Source: Calocera cornea HHB12733
Lineage: Eukaryota > Basidiomycota > Dacrymycetes > Dacrymycetales > Dacrymycetaceae
NCBI GenBank assembly: GCA_001632435.1
Contig: KV423921.1
Location: 4,460-68,459 of the forward strand
Direction of reading: 5' to 3'
DNA: 64,000 bases
The position numbers and the translations under genes are program-made. Below, piece by piece: positions 34,164-46,079 of the stretch. Positions within the stretch are counted from its first letter, which is position 1. Each line of letters opens with the position of its first letter. The notes beneath the pieces are model-generated. The model did no database searches. It worked only from the letters and a program-made list of their open reading frames with translations, and was not told where the DNA came from.

Positions 34164-36525
34164 ATGGCTGTCTCTTCGTTAAAGGCTGCTCACGTGGAGA
34201 AGGTGGTGGAGCAGATCAGGGAGAGAGGGCATGGTATCATCCCAGATATCGACTTTACTCAGCACCAGCTCGAGGACGGGTCGTACATCAGCACACAGGA
34301 GCGAGTCATCAAAGATGTGAGACTATGGCGCCTTGGCTCTGTGCATTATGGTAGCTGATCGCGTGCTTGACACGTTTCAGGTGCAAGCGCCCGCGATGGG
34401 TGTGCCCACTGAGGAGCAGTTCTTCTCCAAGACGGATCCCACAAAGCCCGATATCGCGTTCCTCAAGAACCACTTCTATCGCGAAGGGAGAGTAACGGAG
34501 GAGCAGGCACTGTACATCATTGAAAAGGCGTCCGAGATCCTCAAGAATGAGCCCAACCTGCTGGACGTCGACGCGCCCATCACCGGTAAGCCCCTATCGT
34601 ATGATGCTCCCATTCGGTTCCTGACATTATCTCTCTAGTTTGCGGTGATATCCACGGTCAATATGTACGTTTGCTGCTCTGTCGCCTCATTGCCGGTGCT
34701 GACAAGGTTTCCAGTATGATCTCATGAAGCTGTTCGAAGTCGGTGGAAACCCGGCTGATACGCGTTACCTCTTCCTTGGCGACTATGTCGATCGCGGCTA
34801 CTTCTCCATAGAATGCGTTCTCTACCTATGGTCTCTGAAGATCTGGTATCCCAACACGCTCTTCCTGCTGCGTGGGAATCACGAGTGCAGGCACTTGACT
34901 GATTACTTCACCTTCAAGCTGGAATGTGAGTAATCATCGTCGACTACGTCCTACCGTCTTTGCTGATTCATCTCCACAGGCAAGCATAAATACTCGGAAA
35001 GGATCTATGAAGCATGTCTTGCGTCCTTCTGCTGTCTGCCCCTTGCGGCAGTGATGAATAAGCAATTTCTCTGCATTCACGGAGGTCTCTCCCCCGAGCT
35101 CCGAACACTTGACGACTTACGGACCGTATGCTACCGTCGTTTTCTCAGGGTCAGATCTCAATTAACTTACTTGATCTAGATTGACCGCTTCCGCGAGCCG
35201 CCCACACACGGCCTTATGTGCGACATTCTCTGGTCCGACCCACTTGAGGACTTCGGTCAAGAGAAGATACCGGACAAGTTTATACATAATCATGTTCGCG
35301 GCTGCTCATTCTTCTTTACGTGCGTTTCACTGCTCGCTACTCGCATGGGTTTGAACCTGACCTTCCGCAGGTATGCGGCCGCGTGCGATTTCCTCGAGAG
35401 GAACAACCTGCTTTCGATTATCCGTGCCCATGAGGCGCAGGATGCCGGTTATCGCATGTATCGCAAGACGAAAACGACGGGCTTCCCGTCGGTCATGACG
35501 ATCTTCTCTGCGCCGAACTACCTCGACGTGTATCAGAACAAGGCGGCCGTGCTCAAGTACGAGGCCAACGTTATGAACATCCGACAGTTCAACTGCACCC
35601 CCCATCCGTACTGGCTGCCCAATTTCATGGATGTATTCACTTGGAGTCTTCCTTTCGTCGGTGAAAAGAGTGCGTTCTCCATGCTGTTGCAAATTCACTG
35701 CGCTAACGAGTTGCCTAGTCACCGACATGCTGATGTCCGTGCTTAACATCTGCTCGAAAGACGAGCTCGAGGAAGCGCCCGAGGAGCCGAGCCCGATATC
35801 CCCCATCAGCCCGTGTGAGCTCTCAATCGTACCGTCTTTTGCTGCGGGTTCTTATTACGTAGCAGCGGAAAGCGCCGAACGGCGCAGGGCTATCAAGAAC
35901 AAAATTCTGGCCGTTGGCCGCATGTCTCGTGTATTCTCGCTCCTCCGAGAGGAATCCGAACGTGTGTCTGAGCTGAAGAACATCAGCGGCTCCAACAAGC
36001 TCCCCTATGGCACACTGGCTTTGGGCGTAGAGGGCATAAAGGATGCTATTGCAACCTTCGATGACGCGTACGTCGTCCTTCAGCTTCCCCTGACGAAAGA
36101 GTCTCATTGGTTACGCCAGCCGCAAATCCGACATTGAGAACGAGCGTCTTCCTCCCCAGCTGGTTGATCCTGAGGATATGGCATACCTGAACTACACTCC
36201 GCCAGGTGGCTCCGGTCCCGGCACTCCCCATGACGGGGGATATGCATCGGGATCTACGCCAGGAACCCCTCCGACATTCGAGGAATCTCCGATGTCTCCC
36301 GGCTCCCCAATGTCGCCCGGATCTCCGTTCCGCCGTGGCCATCATATCCGTACCCAGAGCCTTGGTACGACCATGACGAGTCCCTCGACGAGGAGAAGAA
36401 GCATCGAGAGCACGATGTCTCTTCTGCGTGAAGCCGTTGAGGGTGCGGGAGGTGAAGATCCCGAGGCAGCCAGGGTTGCCGAAGTGCTGTCCAGCCCATC
36501 CCGAAAGGAATCGGGCTGGCACTGA
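34164..36525 (+). CDS. CNA1: Calcineurin catalytic subunit A (PP2B)
   Basis: Ten exons (34164-34316, 34381-34585, 34639-34664, 34715-34925, 34980-35125, 35180-35319, 35371-35669, 35719-35814, 35863-36067, 36120-36525) give 628 residues. The metallophosphatase core shows GDIHGQ, GDYVDRG and GNHE metal ligands, [14 protein letters not shown] and [14 protein letters not shown]. The calcineurin B-binding helix and a calmodulin-binding region ([20 protein letters not shown]) follow. The autoinhibitory segment ([12 protein letters not shown] and [15 protein letters not shown]) is next. A Pro/Ser/Gly-rich C-terminal tail contains repeats of SPMSPGSP. This Ca2+/calmodulin-activated Ser/Thr phosphatase drives stress and morphogenesis signalling. 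The intron at 35815-35862 is in frame (48 nt). Confidence 0.95.
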
Positions 36526-36902
36526 TACAGGACATTATCACGCCCACGAAGGCTGTATATACCCCGGTCCGTATCTGGTTCACATCCTCCCATCGCCACA
36601 TCTTTCTGCCACCTTGTCGGTTCGTGTAAAACGGTTTGGGGACTAGTGTATAATGAGCCATTATGCCATACCCGTTCAGTTGTACTGCCTACATCGTTTT
36701 TGACAACCAGGAACATATTTATAATGGTCCGTTGCAGCAGTGCCAGCCTTGCACCTGTCGTTCCAAACGCGGCATTAACGTTGGCTCCCTGAATACGCGC
36801 GTGTCAATGATCGGTTCGACGACATCTTTCATGCATTCGGTAACCGGCTTCATGACCATGGGTCTGAGAAAGATAAGTTCGGAGAATGCGACTATAGCGG
36901 TC
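36526..36902. other. Convergent intergenic region
   Basis: Lies between the 3' ends of calcineurin and the F-box gene. Nothing is recognised. Confidence 0.4.
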
Positions 36903-38132
36903 TCACTCACCGGACCGATGGGTAGGAACGAAGTCTCTGACTTGCACCAAGGCGCCGAGGTGTCTCAATGCTTCTTCGGGCCACTGAGACCATTCTTCCA
37001 CCATCATTGCCACCGAAGAGAGGGACCGACTGCACTCGAGCCGGGATTGGACCAACGCGACGACCACGGGCGGCGACACGGGGCATTTCTCCAGTACGAT
37101 ATGCTGGAGCATCGGGCATAAAGTAGGTTCGTCCCATGAACGACGCTGCAGTCGAGTGAAGAGATCATCGTAATCGTCGAAGACCCCGTCTCTGATCTGC
37201 AGCGTTTCCATATTCGGTGTCTGTGACAGGATGTGGGTCACGTCTCTTGTCGTAAGGCCGACAACGACGACCTCCTTGACCAGCGGAAACGATTGGTGTA
37301 TGACGATCGCTCCAAGGGCGGGGATTGCGGATGCTTCAATAAATGTTTTGGCGACAGCCAGCCTTTCCAAGTGAGGCATTCGAAGCATCTCGAAAGTCTT
37401 CAAGAAACAAGATTGTTGATGATGAGATATTCGAAAATCACGGATCTTCGGCAATTCCAAGGGTATTTCTCGCGCCTCCATGTCGCCCCATGACCACCAG
37501 ATGTTCTTCAAACAAAGAGACTCGATCCCAGGGTGGCAAGAAAGCATGTCATACAAGTCGGCAAATAAAGCAGCTCCCAAGCCAGATGCGACAAATGCCC
37601 GCAAGTTAGGGCAACGAAGATAATCGGTCTTATTGAAGTCATAGTCGTCCACAAACTCGGGAAGGGTCCGAAAGAGGTCCCGCACCTCTATGAAGTAGAC
37701 GCGAGCTGAGGCGCTTGACTCGGCAAGGTGTAAAAGAAGGTCGCGTAGTCCGCATGCCCGTTCGGCATAAAGGCGCAAAGATACAGCCCCACTTCTGCGC
37801 AGACATGTTTCGAAGGGATAATACGCGGCACTGGCATCTATCGGAATGTTTGAGGCAAGCCCATTCGCCAATGTTAGGCTATCATCTGGCGATTCGTTTC
37901 CAGGTGAATGCCAACCTTCACCAAGGTCTGCATTGTAGATATTTCGCCAGAGTCGGGGAGTAGATAATGCGACATCGCGCCATTTGCGACAGGTGGCGTT
38001 AAAACATTTCAAATCTTGCCCCAAGACGGCGAAGTCCTGGTCTTGATCGTCTTCCCATTTCGCGACCACTTGCTCGAATATGGTTGCTAGGACTTCGTCG
38101 GGAAGCGCCCGCCAGTCGGAGGACGGGAACAT
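36903..38132 (-). CDS. F-box-like protein with leucine-rich C-terminus
   Basis: A single exon of 409 residues. The N-terminus WRALPDEVLATIFEQ, then CFNATCRKWRDVALSTPRLW, is the F-box-like pattern of Agaricomycete F-box families (LP.E.L..IF, then VC..W...A...P.LW). Scattered Leu-rich segments (HLERLAVAK, METLQIRDG, LQHIVLEKCP) suggest degenerate leucine-rich repeats. Such proteins recruit targets to SCF ubiquitin ligases through Skp1. The Met at 38132 is chosen because it starts the F-box; the open frame continues upstream without protein-like sequence. A truncated copy exists at 42883-43272. Confidence 0.8.
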   Translation of the reverse strand: MFPSSDWRALPDEVLATIFEQVVAKWEDDQDQDFAVLGQDLKCFNATCRKWRDVALSTPRLWRNIYNADLGEGWHSPGNESPDDSLTLANGLASNIPIDASAAYYPFETCLRRSGAVSLRLYAERACGLRDLLLHLAESSASARVYFIEVRDLFRTLPEFVDDYDFNKTDYLRCPNLRAFVASGLGAALFADLYDMLSCHPGIESLCLKNIWWSWGDMEAREIPLELPKIRDFRISHHQQSCFLKTFEMLRMPHLERLAVAKTFIEASAIPALGAIVIHQSFPLVKEVVVVGLTTRDVTHILSQTPNMETLQIRDGVFDDYDDLFTRLQRRSWDEPTLCPMLQHIVLEKCPVSPPVVVALVQSRLECSRSLSSVAMMVEEWSQWPEEALRHLGALVQVRDFVPTHRSGE

Positions 38133-38809
38133 GGTGCCGGAAGAGTCGGATTGAGTCGGAGTTTGAAAGTGAATTCTGGACAGGAGGGGTCTATTTTGTT
38201 CCCGATCCTTCTTCATCCACTTCATACATTCCAGTACCGGCGGTTTCCTTGTCCTTAGCCGCTCTGCTACGATGTCGTCTGAGCAGACCACCGCGACGGT
38301 GGAATCTAACAGTTGACATCGGTGGCGACTTGCGTTGGGCCACCGCATTGTACCACTTCGAGACCAACTGCCAGCAAAGGACCACGTGAAACTCATTGCT
38401 CCATTCAGTTTGAATGCTTTCCACATGCAATTAGGAAGGAGTCGGGCGAGCGAAGACCTCCAATGTTTGCTTCTGCAGCATCCGGAGAAAGGTCTCACAG
38501 TTAGCCCTTCCCGACAAAAGACCGCATTGGCGCACCCTCCACCCAATCCATCGTCATCTTCCGAGCTTCCCACACGTGTTGTACTTCTTGAATTTTGGAG
38601 ACGCCGCTTTGGAAAATCTCGGACGATGCCTTATAAGGTGTGTTGTCTCCCTGGGAAAGAATGTATCAAGAATATTGATGCATCTCGGTTGCTGCCAGCT
38701 GATATCCAGCTCTCTTCCTACGGCCCGATGTACCGCTTGAGCGCCGCAGCGGCCGCCCATAAGAGGCCGAGCAGAGCCCCTTTATCAATTTCAGCGTCCT
38801 TTCGAAGTG
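38133..38809. other. Divergent promoter of F-box and GH3 genes
   Basis: 677 bp between divergent starts. No additional gene is supported; the frame at 38335-38865 overlaps the GH3 start in another frame. Confidence 0.45.
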
Positions 38810-41800
38810 ATGTCTCTGCTCTTTTGCCTTGTGCTGGCCGCCTTATGGCCGGTATCCCTCGCTGATATAGTCAGCGGTGTTCCTGATGCTGCCCCTCCTG
38901 GCTTCGAAGAGTGGATATCGCCGATTGTTAGTCCTTATCTCTTGCTATTTCCTTCATCCGTAATTAGCTTTGTAGGTGGTTCCCGCGAAACCTGTCAGCG
39001 GGGATGGTCCCTGGGCGTCTGCGGTGGCTCGTGCACGTGATCTCGTCTCCCAGCTCACTCTGGACGAGAAGATCAACATCACCACCGGTGCTGGCGGCAA
39101 TCTTCCTTGCGTCGACGGAACGGGTGTAAGACTCCTCGTTCATGGCGCTCTGAAGTTACTGACGCCCGCAGTCGCTCCCGCGGTTCAATTTCTCTGGTTT
39201 CTGCCTCCAAGACAGTCCGCTGGGCGTTCGTGATACTGACTATGCGTCTGCTTTGTACGCCGACTTCCTGGTGTATCTGTGTCCCCGCCTCACACTATTC
39301 GTCAGCCCTGCTGGGATCAATGTTGCGGCCACTTGGGACAAGCAACTCATGTATGATCGTGGTTTTGCCATGGGGGCTGAGCACCGGGGCAAAGGAGTGA
39401 ATATGATCTTCGGCCCCATGACCAATCTGTCAGTGCGATCGGGCCCAGATCGCCCTGGTTCTGTTCGGGACTGATGATAGATGTGTAGTGGACGTGTTGC
39501 GGCAGGCGGTAGGAACTGGGAGGGCTTCGGAGCAGATCCATACTTGGCCGGTGTAGCCACCGCCCAGACCGTTCTGGGTATCCAAGATAACAACGTAATT
39601 GCCTGTGTCAAAGTGCGTTGTATTTGGCACTCCAGAAAGACTTCGGCTCATTTTGAATCAGCATTTGTGAGTGCGAAAGTCCACGGTCAATGCCAAATGA
39701 TGTCAACGGTTAAAGTTATGGCAATGAACAAGAGCATTATCGAGGCGGAGGAAGCAGCTCGGAGCAGATCTATAGCTCAAATATCGATGATCGCACCGCA
39801 CATGAGGTACGTCCCTTTACATATGGAAAGACTGCCCCTCTCAGCGCCTTCAGCTCTATGTGAGTCAGTATATCTGTGTGGGACCTGCGGGGAAGTAACG
39901 GTGGAAAGATCTGGCCGTTTGCCGAAGGGATTAGGGCCGGTGCAGCCTCAATTATGTCAGTGTCCTTATTAATGCGCAATGAGTCTCATTAATCATGTGA
40001 CCATTAGGTGTTCGTATAACAAGTAGAGACTCTGTACATGCCCGGCCCTGCCCAATACTGACATGCCGACTCTACCAGGGTCAACCAAACGTTCGTCACC
40101 CCGAATCTCTCTGGAAGAGCGACATTGACATACTAGACATGAAGCCAGAACTGCCAGAACTCCAAACTCTTAAACGGAATCATTAAGGTTAGCCAAAGTT
40201 CCCCTTATCATATAAGTCGCTCACGATGGAGAACGTACTAGGAAGAGCTGGACTTCCAAGGATTCATCGTCAGTGATGCCGCTGCCGCGCGGAGCGGAGT
40301 GGATACGGCGCTCGCTGGTCTAGATATGGTAAGCATTTCAGGTTGGGATGTACAACTGCCTTTCTAATGTAACTTGCCTAGAATATGTGAGTCACCCTTC
40401 TCCAATGCCACTACCATGCTGATCTGTGGCCGCAGCCCGAGCTTCTATTATTTCGGCACCGGGTCCTACAATGGAGGAGCAAGTCTTCCGAACGAAGGCA
40501 ACCCGGACAATACCACGTATTCTTGGTGGGGCTCCAACCTAATCACCGCGGTAATGAATGGCTCCGTGCCGGAAGCTCGGGTAGATGATATGGTTCGTAG
40601 GAGGAATTGTCCTGAGGTTCGCGCTAACGGTTGCATCGGCAGGTGACAAGGGGTACCAACGCTAGTCGCTACGTGAGAATGGGCTGACTCGGCTGCTAGC
40701 GTTTGCTGCCCTCTTCTTCACCGGGCAAGATTTGACTAGGGTGCCAAATTTCAATTACCAAACCGAAGTCTGTACGCTTTCCCATGTTTCGCGATGCCGA
40801 TTAACTAAGGTGATAGGACACCTACTTGAACGGAATGCTCGTGAACCAACATGTCAATGTCATGGGCAACCACGGGCAACTGATCCGCGAAATCGGAGCG
40901 GCGTCGATTGTCATGCTCAAGAACACGGGCGTGCTACCGGTTGATGTCACCAAATATCGGTGCGTTATGCTTTAGAGTGTTCCGAGCGGCGTACCTCTGA
41001 CATTTCGTAGTCGGTATGGTATATTCGGGTACGTACGCTTCTTGCAGGTAGAAGGAACCCATATCTGATCCATCTTCAAACCAGATCGGACGCTGGGCCT
41101 AATCCACAGGGACCTAATAGCTGCTCGGAGTAAGCAATGTTATTGGTTTGATACATCATTCTCATGCTCGATAGCCGCGGTTGTGATCAAGGCACACTGG
41201 CGATGGGCTGGGGTTCTGGGAGCGCGAACGTGTGTCAGCATTTCTGAATGCTGTTGCCTTTTCTGACCAATTCCAGTACCCATACCTCATCGACCCCAGC
41301 ATGGCCATCACATGGTATGTCTACAGCAATCGACCGGACACCATGATCGAGAGTGTCCTCGATGATTACGACTATGCCTCCATAAACTCTGTGGCCAGCC
41401 AAGCGGATATTTGTCTTGCCTTTGTCAATGCCGACAGCGGTGAAGAATATGTCTGTGTATGAATTGGAAAAGGGGGCAGCATTGACCGGTTGCATAGATC
41501 ACCGTCGACGGCAATGAAGGTGACCGGAACAACCTAACTCTCTGGCACAGCGGGGAAGCGGTCATCAATGCGTCTACCTCCTACTGCTCAAACACCATAG
41601 TGGTTGTACATTCCGTGGGCCCGGTCTTGCTTGAAGAATGGATTGACAACCCGAACGTGACTGCTGTCCTCTGGGCCGGACTTCCGGGACAGGAAACTGG
41701 TAACAGCCTCGTTGACGTGTTATTCGGCGCTGTTAGCCCGAGTGGCCGTCTTCCGTACACTCTTGCAAGGCAGCGGGGAGATTATCCGGCCGATGTCATG

Positions 41801-42485
41801 TACGAGAGCAACATGACCACGCCTCAGATCACCTATTATGAGCGGCTTATGATCGATTACCGGTGGTTTGACGCTCAAGGACTTGTTCCACGTTACGAGT
41901 TCGGCTATGGTACGCTGAATGACTCCACTGCAGACGCTTACTAAAAGCGCGTCAGGCTTGAGCTACACGAGTTTTGAGTACAGCACTCTGGCCATTTATG
42001 GCCAGGGTGTCTACGAGAGGGACGAGGCCAACAACCTCGACGCAAGGTGGACAACGGATACGTCGATGGCTCCCACGGCGACGTACAACCCGTATATTAA
42101 CCAGACCTTCCCCGGAGGCCCTCCCTCTTTCTCGGACACGTTGTACACCATCACTTTCAGAGTTACGAATACCGGCTCGAGGGATGGCTACGAGGTCGCC
42201 CAGCTGTATCTAGGCTTCCCGGAGAGTGCCATGGAGCCGCCAAAGGTTCTAAGGGAGTTTAACCGAGTCTGGATCAAGGCCGGGGAAAGAATCACTGTTT
42301 CCATGACTCTTTTGCGCAAGGATATCAGCATTTGGTAAGCAACCGGTGTTGTTGCAAACTGTGGAGCCTAACGCCATTGTAGGGATGTCATTTCGCAGAG
42401 TTGGATTATCCCGAGCGGCACCTTTACCGTGTATATCGGTAAATCCTCTCGCGACATTCAGCTCACGGGCACCTTTGAGCAGTAG
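38810..42485 (+). CDS. Secreted GH3 beta-glucosidase, 25 exons with micro-exons
   Basis: Family-guided reconstruction gives 25 exons, all phase-consistent, totalling 823 residues with no stop codon. A signal peptide ([20 protein letters not shown]) precedes the mature enzyme. GH3 landmarks are [73 protein letters not shown] (nucleophile about D284), GWGSGSAN and the fibronectin-like domain starting [13 protein letters not shown]. Exons 6 (39662-39666), 8 (39854-39859), 14 (40382-40386) and 16 (40642-40651) are 5, 6, 5 and 10 nt; exons 10 and 11 are 15 and 16 nt. Members of the family hydrolyse terminal glucose from cellobiose and other beta-glucans. The Trp usually after the nucleophile (SDW) is Ala here, so specificity or activity may differ. 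Some donors (GTCACC, GTCTGT) are weak. Confidence 0.82.
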
Positions 42486-42591
42486 GAGGCTAGAATAGGC
42501 CTACAGTAGTTGAGTTTCAATCAACAGTGGAAGTTACGTGAACACGTTTGTAGCATTTAGATCTAAACCGGTCGGCACGAACCTCAGAGTA

Positions 42592-42629
42592 AAACGACAG
42601 GATGGCGTCAAGGTGAAACGACAGGATGG
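42592..42629 (+). repeat. Tandem duplication of tRNA 5' end
   Basis: AAACGACAGGATGG occurs at 42592-42605 and again at 42616-42629, where it forms the start of the tRNA gene. The 24-bp period implies a small local duplication just upstream of the tRNA. Confidence 0.6.
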
Positions 42630-42716
42630 TGTAGTGGTTATCACTTTCGTCTTACATTGGATTGAAGAATCTATATGCTACACGAACAGTCGGGGGTTCA
42701 AATCCCCCTCCCGTCA
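42620..42716 (+). tRNA. tRNA-Val (UAC) with 24-nt intron
   Basis: The acceptor arms GACAGGA and TCCCGTC pair with one A-C mismatch. The D arm is GTG/CAC. The anticodon arm TTCGT/ACGAA encloses CTTACA-C with anticodon TAC. The T arm is five G-C pairs around TTCAAAT. An intron at 42657-42680 sits at the canonical position after nucleotide 37. Box A (TGGTGTAGTGG) and box B (GGTTCAAATCC) are visible and a T-run terminator follows at about 42723. The acceptor mismatch leaves slight doubt about function. Confidence 0.85.
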
Positions 42717-42882
42717 AATGAATTTTTATTCTTTTTATCGATGAGTGTATAGTGCAATCAAGCGGCAATTTCGGCGGAGACCGGGCCGGGAACTGAGGCA
42801 ACCAATAGGAGGCGACACGAGGCCCGGAGCAAAGAGCCGTGCAAGAATAGCGCGTCAGGGTCCTAAGGTCCGCGTTTTGTCG

Positions 42883-43272
42883 GCGCTACCATATTCGAGC
42901 AAGTGGTTGCAAAATGGGAGGACGATCAAGACTTTGCTGTCCTGGGACAAGATTTGAAATGTTTTAACGCCACCTGTCGCAAATGGCGCGATGTCGCATT
43001 ATCTACTCCTCGACTCTGGCGAAATATCTACAATGCAGACCTTGGTGAAGGTTGGCATTCACCTGGAAACGAATCGCCAGATGATAGCCTAACATTGGCG
43101 AACAGACTCAGCTCACACATTCCGATAGATGCTGGTGCTGCGTATTATCCCTTCGAAACATGTCTGCGCAGAAGTGGGGCTGTATCTTTGCGCCTTTATG
43201 CCGAACGGGCATGTGGACTAGGCGATCTTCTTACACCTTGCTGAGTCGAGCGCTTCTTATCGCGTCTACTCT
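42883..43272 (+). pseudogene. Truncated copy of the F-box gene
   Basis: The segment matches, in protein and DNA, the part of the 36903-38132 gene from ATIFEQVVAKWEDD to SSASARVY, with a short in-frame deletion after KWEDD. The reading frame ends in a stop around 43244 and the downstream half of the gene is missing. No start codon or F-box N-terminus is present. Orientation is opposite to the parent gene, and the tRNA lies 170 bp upstream. Confidence 0.85.
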
Positions 43273-43509
43273 TTTTTGGCAGTTTTGTGGCTTAAATATG
43301 TGGGAAATACGTCGAAATGTCACGATTTGTGTTCGATTCCTCTTGTTTTCCCTTTTTTTTCCCGCGTTGTTGTGTCCAATTTGCTTCCGGAAGGGTCCGG
43401 AAGTTGTGGCTCGAAAGCCATTGTGGCGTGGACGCGGAATTGTTCTACCATCGGCGCGTGTACTACTTCCGCTCACTGTGTTTACATGGGTATATACGCG
43501 AGACGCTTA

Positions 43510-46079
43510 TTAGATTGCAGTGCATTGCTTCTTCAGCCACGCGATTGCCCTCTCATCCCTCTTCGCCTCCAGCAACGGAAGCACCTTCTGCTCTACCTCC
43601 GCATTGTAGTCATTCAACCATGAAGTCTCTGCCTTTGTGAGCAGTGAAGCATCCACCAAGCTTGTCTGTATTGGGCACTGGGGAGAGGTCAGAGAGGTGC
43701 AGAGGTACCGTCTATCGCCACCCACCATTGTCACGTGCTCGAAAGTGTAGTAATCGCGATCCCCATAACGATTAGGCGTCTCTGCTTTCTTCACGATAAC
43801 GACGTTCTCAATCCGGATCCCGAAGCGGCCATCGGCATAGTATCCAGGCTCTGCTACTGTCAGAAAGGCACCCATGGGGAGAAAGGTGTGCTTACCATCG
43901 GAGACGACCATGCCAGGTTTCAGAGCGGTGTCATTGAACACAATGCGTTGTCCAATTCCATGGGGCCCTTCATGCACATTGAGGAAGCTGCCAACCCCAT
44001 GGCCCGTCCCATGCCGATAATCGAGGCCATCTGCCCAAAGCGGACGACGAGCGAATGCATCAAGTATGTAGCCAGAGGTCTCTTCAGGGAATACGGCCAT
44101 GTCAATGGCCATGTGTCCTTGCAATACGCGGGTAAAGGCTCTGATCTCTTCGGGTTTTGGTGTGCCAAATGCCTGTCAAGCATAAGCCAGGTGACATCAG
44201 AAGCATGCAGCAGGCGCCTACCCAGGTTCTTGTCGTATCGGTCGTTCCATCCTTGTATTGTGCTGCAGACATGCGTCAGATGTGACCCACGCGCCTATAG
44301 TCGAACACCGTACCTCCAGAGTCACAGAGATATAGGCTGTCTAGCTCTACAATGGCGCAATCCTTCGGATCGGGTTGATAGTGAATGATAGCTGGTCGGG
44401 CTTGAGTATTTGCAGCAACCATACGACTCCGCGTGCGCACCTCCATTTGACCCTGTAGCCGATATAGTCGGAAAGGACAAGCCCATGAATAGGTCCATTT
44501 CACTACGCGCGTTGAGCAGCTGTTGACATCGCTTAGCCGACTCACTCACGACCGGTACTTCTCGAGCTGATCGGCCGCATCCGTTTCCGACAGTGTCTTG
44601 TGCTGTTGCAGCTGTTCTTCCAGCCATGCAAAGTAACGGACCTGAGACCGGTCAGATGGCTGGCCTGTACTGTCTATGCGGATGGCTACGTACCAGAGCG
44701 GCACCATCACGGATGTGGGACTGTCGGAAGCCTTCTATTTCTGCCTCGTTCTTTACGGCTTTCAGATCGGCCACCGGTGATCGACCCACCGCCACATTAT
44801 GCTCCTCAAGCTCTTTGGAGATAGCCCAGCTGGCCATTCCTCCAATGAGGACCTTCTACGGCAAGAACGTCAAAGAGATTCTGGTCATATATGAGGTTCA
44901 TTGCCTTTTCAAGTTTCTCCGGGAGGGCGTTCTTGTACTCGTCGAGGTAGTACCAGAAGTCACTGTATGGTTGGATCTCAACCTCAGGGCCAAGATGCGC
45001 ACGGACCTCGTCGGTCAGCTGAGCTGGTTCCACGAACAGAACCGCCTTGTTGTCGGTTATGAACGCATAAGCAAAAAAAACTACATCGTGTCAGCAGCAG
45101 GCAAGGAGGTGGGGACAAAAATCATACCAGGATTGAACGCAATATCGCTTCCTCTCAGGTTGAACAGCCAAGCAACCTCATCCAGCATGCTGACCACCAT
45201 CGCACTAAAGTTGTTCTTGGTGAGATATTCTCGGACCTCTTTGATCTTCTCCGACGAAGACTTTCCTGTGGATGTTCAGACGCCAAAGACTTGTATTCGG
45301 GGGGAAAACAGACCCGCATATTGTACTTCATGGACTATGACCGGGTTCTTGGGCCGTTCAGGACGTGACTCTGCCCAAACTCTGTCCACAATGTTCCAAG
45401 TGAGGGGAACAAGGCTGGAATCCTTCTTCCCCAGGTCTTCCCGTAGCACCCGCGCATCCTCCGCAGAAATGAGAGTCGGGTCGATTCCAATCTTCGTACC
45501 TTTCGGCAGGTCCTCCGATAGGAACTTTTGCCATGTGGGCACTCCTGCGTCGCGGTCAACAGGATACTTCTTCATCTCCAGAGTGTTACGCACCTTTCAA
45601 GCCTTGCTTCATCAACTGCCAATTGCTGCTACGAGGTCAGCACCAAATCGGAAGCATGAACCGTTGCTCACCTGTCCAATTGTTGTTCGGCTTGCAAGAA
45701 ATATCTCCCATCCGTAAACAAGTGGGCGCTATCCAGCGTGATTACCGCACAGCCTAATAAACGTTCAGTTCCAGCAGCGGTGGCATTGAAACAAACGGCG
45801 CACCAGCAGAGCCGGTGAAGCCAGAGATAAACGCTCGTCGTGCGTCACAATCGGCCAGGTATTCACTCGCATCTGCGTTCTGATGAATTACATATCGTGC
45901 GGTCATAAGCTGCAGACATACGTTGATCTTGTGAAGGTACCACGCTATTGTTGGATCAGTGCAATCCTAGCAATCGTTCTGGGACAAACACACTATGCTT
46001 GCACGTTGTTCTCCGGCCGCTTCATGAACTCCCGCAACACCCTCAGCCGCCCGTACGTCTCGACGGTCTTAGACTTCAT
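43510..46079 (-). CDS. Xaa-Pro aminopeptidase (M24B metallopeptidase)
   Basis: About 15 exons give roughly 610 residues. Conserved blocks in order: SEYLADCDARRAFISGFTGSAG, LFTDGRYFLQAEQQLD, NWQLMKQGLKGVPTW, EVAWLFNLRGSDI, GAALVRYFAWLEEQL, the metal ligands in LCDSGAQY.DGTTDTTRTW, HGTGHGVGSFLNVHEGP, EPGYYADGRFGIRIENV, and the C-terminal YTFEHVTM. This is the full three-domain creatinase-fold architecture of cytosolic/mitochondrial aminopeptidase P, which removes N-terminal residues before proline using two divalent metals. The intron at 44856-44904 seems to have a GC donor (AAG then GCAATG). The exon between 45804 and about 45930 is uncertain at its 5' end. The first ATG used is 46079; an in-frame ATG at 46181 would add an Arg/Ser-rich stretch. 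Confidence 0.87.

Noticed and set aside
38810..42485. GH3 gene as a pseudogene with many frameshifts
   Set aside because: Every apparent frame break is resolved by a short intron of normal length with matching phase once micro-exons are allowed.
43388..43420. Extension of the F-box copy beyond 43272
   Set aside because: A short GGAAGGGTCCG similarity is too brief and its surroundings do not align.
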